From Chloroflexota bacterium (lineage in GTDB: Bacteria; Chloroflexota; Limnocylindria; Limnocylindrales; Limnocylindraceae): a DNA stretch of 41,123 nucleotides. Position numbers and translations under genes: made by a program. The stretch spans positions 1 to 41,123 of the forward strand of contig JAPLHQ010000062.1 in assembly GCA_026389555.1 (NCBI GenBank). Reading direction: 5' to 3'. This document shows, piece after piece, positions 40,764-41,123 of the stretch (position 1 is its first letter; every line of letters starts with the position of its first letter). The notes below the pieces were generated by a model. It had not been told where the DNA came from. It saw nothing but the letters and a program-made list of their open reading frames with translations, and did not search any database.

Positions 40764-41123
40764 ATGGGTGACCAGTGGTGTACGGGCCAGACTGGACGTG
40801 ACGGGGGTGATCTACCAGTCACGCGCGGAGATCGCCCAGCGAGTCTTGGTGAGGGCTACGAGCCGTTTGTGGCGAGTCACGGCTTTCCGGCTACATATGC
40901 GCGCGGACTCGCGCGTGGACTCGGGGACCGCCTTGGCGCAACGCTCGTTGTGACGCAACCAGAAGCATGGGCGATCGTTTCTCCACACTTTGGCGCAGCG
41001 CCTCAAGCGATTCTGATGACCTCAACACTTGATCAGTCCACGCTTGACGACCTTGCGCGTTCCGCACCAGACGGCGTCACCGTGCTTGGCGTTGGTGGCG
41101 GAACGGCGATGGATGTTGCGAAG
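40764..41123 (+). CDS. Iron-containing alcohol dehydrogenase superfamily protein (partial)
   Basis: This ORF is open to the window end (120 codons visible) and is not in the ORF track. The translation ends 'DGVTVLGVGGGTAMDVAK', the NAD(P)-binding G-G-G-x-x-x-D motif of the superfamily that holds iron alcohol dehydrogenases, glycerol dehydrogenase and glycerol-1-phosphate dehydrogenase. The preceding part ('GLGDRLGATLVVTQPEAWAIV') fits the first beta strand. The catalytic domain is missing, so the substrate cannot be told. ATG 40764 is the first in-frame start after the GH18 gene. Confidence 0.7.
   Translation, partial: MGDQWCTGQTGRDGGDLPVTRGDRPASLGEGYEPFVASHGFPATYARGLARGLGDRLGATLVVTQPEAWAIVSPHFGAAPQAILMTSTLDQSTLDDLARSAPDGVTVLGVGGGTAMDVAK

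Overview
This window is about 41 kb of gene-dense, moderately GC-rich bacterial chromosome. It has no stretch of 300 bases without a gene. The gaps that do exist (the longest about 160 bp) hold promoters, inverted repeats, a tRNA or a probable leader ORF. I see no phage, insertion sequence, CRISPR array or rRNA. The organism is not identified by any marker here. Lipoprotein signals, EPS genes, a GTP-type PEPCK and many apparently leaderless genes would fit a Chloroflexota-like (for example freshwater Limnocylindria-type) or actinobacterial genome. That is a low-confidence inference.

Layout. (1) 1-3.3 kb: the end of a proton-translocating transhydrogenase operon (pntAB-pntB), overlapped by an SdpI-family membrane protein and a YhfC-family intramembrane protease. 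(2) 3.3-12.4 kb: household and envelope genes. These are a VanY-like peptidase, TerC, tRNA-Thr(CGT), a membrane protein/Xre regulator pair behind two matching operator palindromes, a DUF4188 protein, DinB and isochorismatase hydrolases, a GDT1 family exporter, a nucleoside hydrolase, a VanZ-like protein with a suspected frameshift, and a cupredoxin-NirK-like copper protein. (3) 12.5-20.5 kb: an ABC exporter, GTP-dependent PEP carboxykinase, and a complete polyamine-type ABC importer (potA-potD-potB-potC). A strong hairpin lies over the first permease start codon. (4) 20.5-28.6 kb: a sulfur and sulfation block. It has two paralogous sulfotransferases, a TauE/SafE exporter, a cysteine-free Rrf2 regulator, an APS kinase fused to an unusual N-terminal domain, CysQ, CysD and CysN. 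(5) 28.6-36.5 kb: a surface beta-helix lipoprotein and an exopolysaccharide block (O-antigen ligase/polymerase, polyprenyl-phosphate sugar transferase, two glycosyltransferases, UDP-glucose dehydrogenase). (6) 36.5-41.1 kb: a secreted serine hydrolase with a propeller-like region and an Fn3-like end, a small lipoprotein, a GH18 lipoprotein, and the start of an iron-ADH-superfamily gene cut by the window end.

How they work together. CysDN makes APS, CysC makes PAPS, the sulfotransferases would use PAPS, and CysQ removes the PAP product. This block sits directly beside the polysaccharide genes. The simplest reading is a locus making a sulfated, uronic-acid-containing extracellular polysaccharide. 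This is an inference from neighbourhood.

The most striking non-coding signal is recurrent. At least nine genes have TANNNT exactly 6 nt before the start codon, and about seven more have near variants. This implies widespread leaderless transcription, with very compact divergent promoters in the sulfur block. Two probable mini-ORFs overlap the starts of an ABC exporter and ugd and may couple translation.
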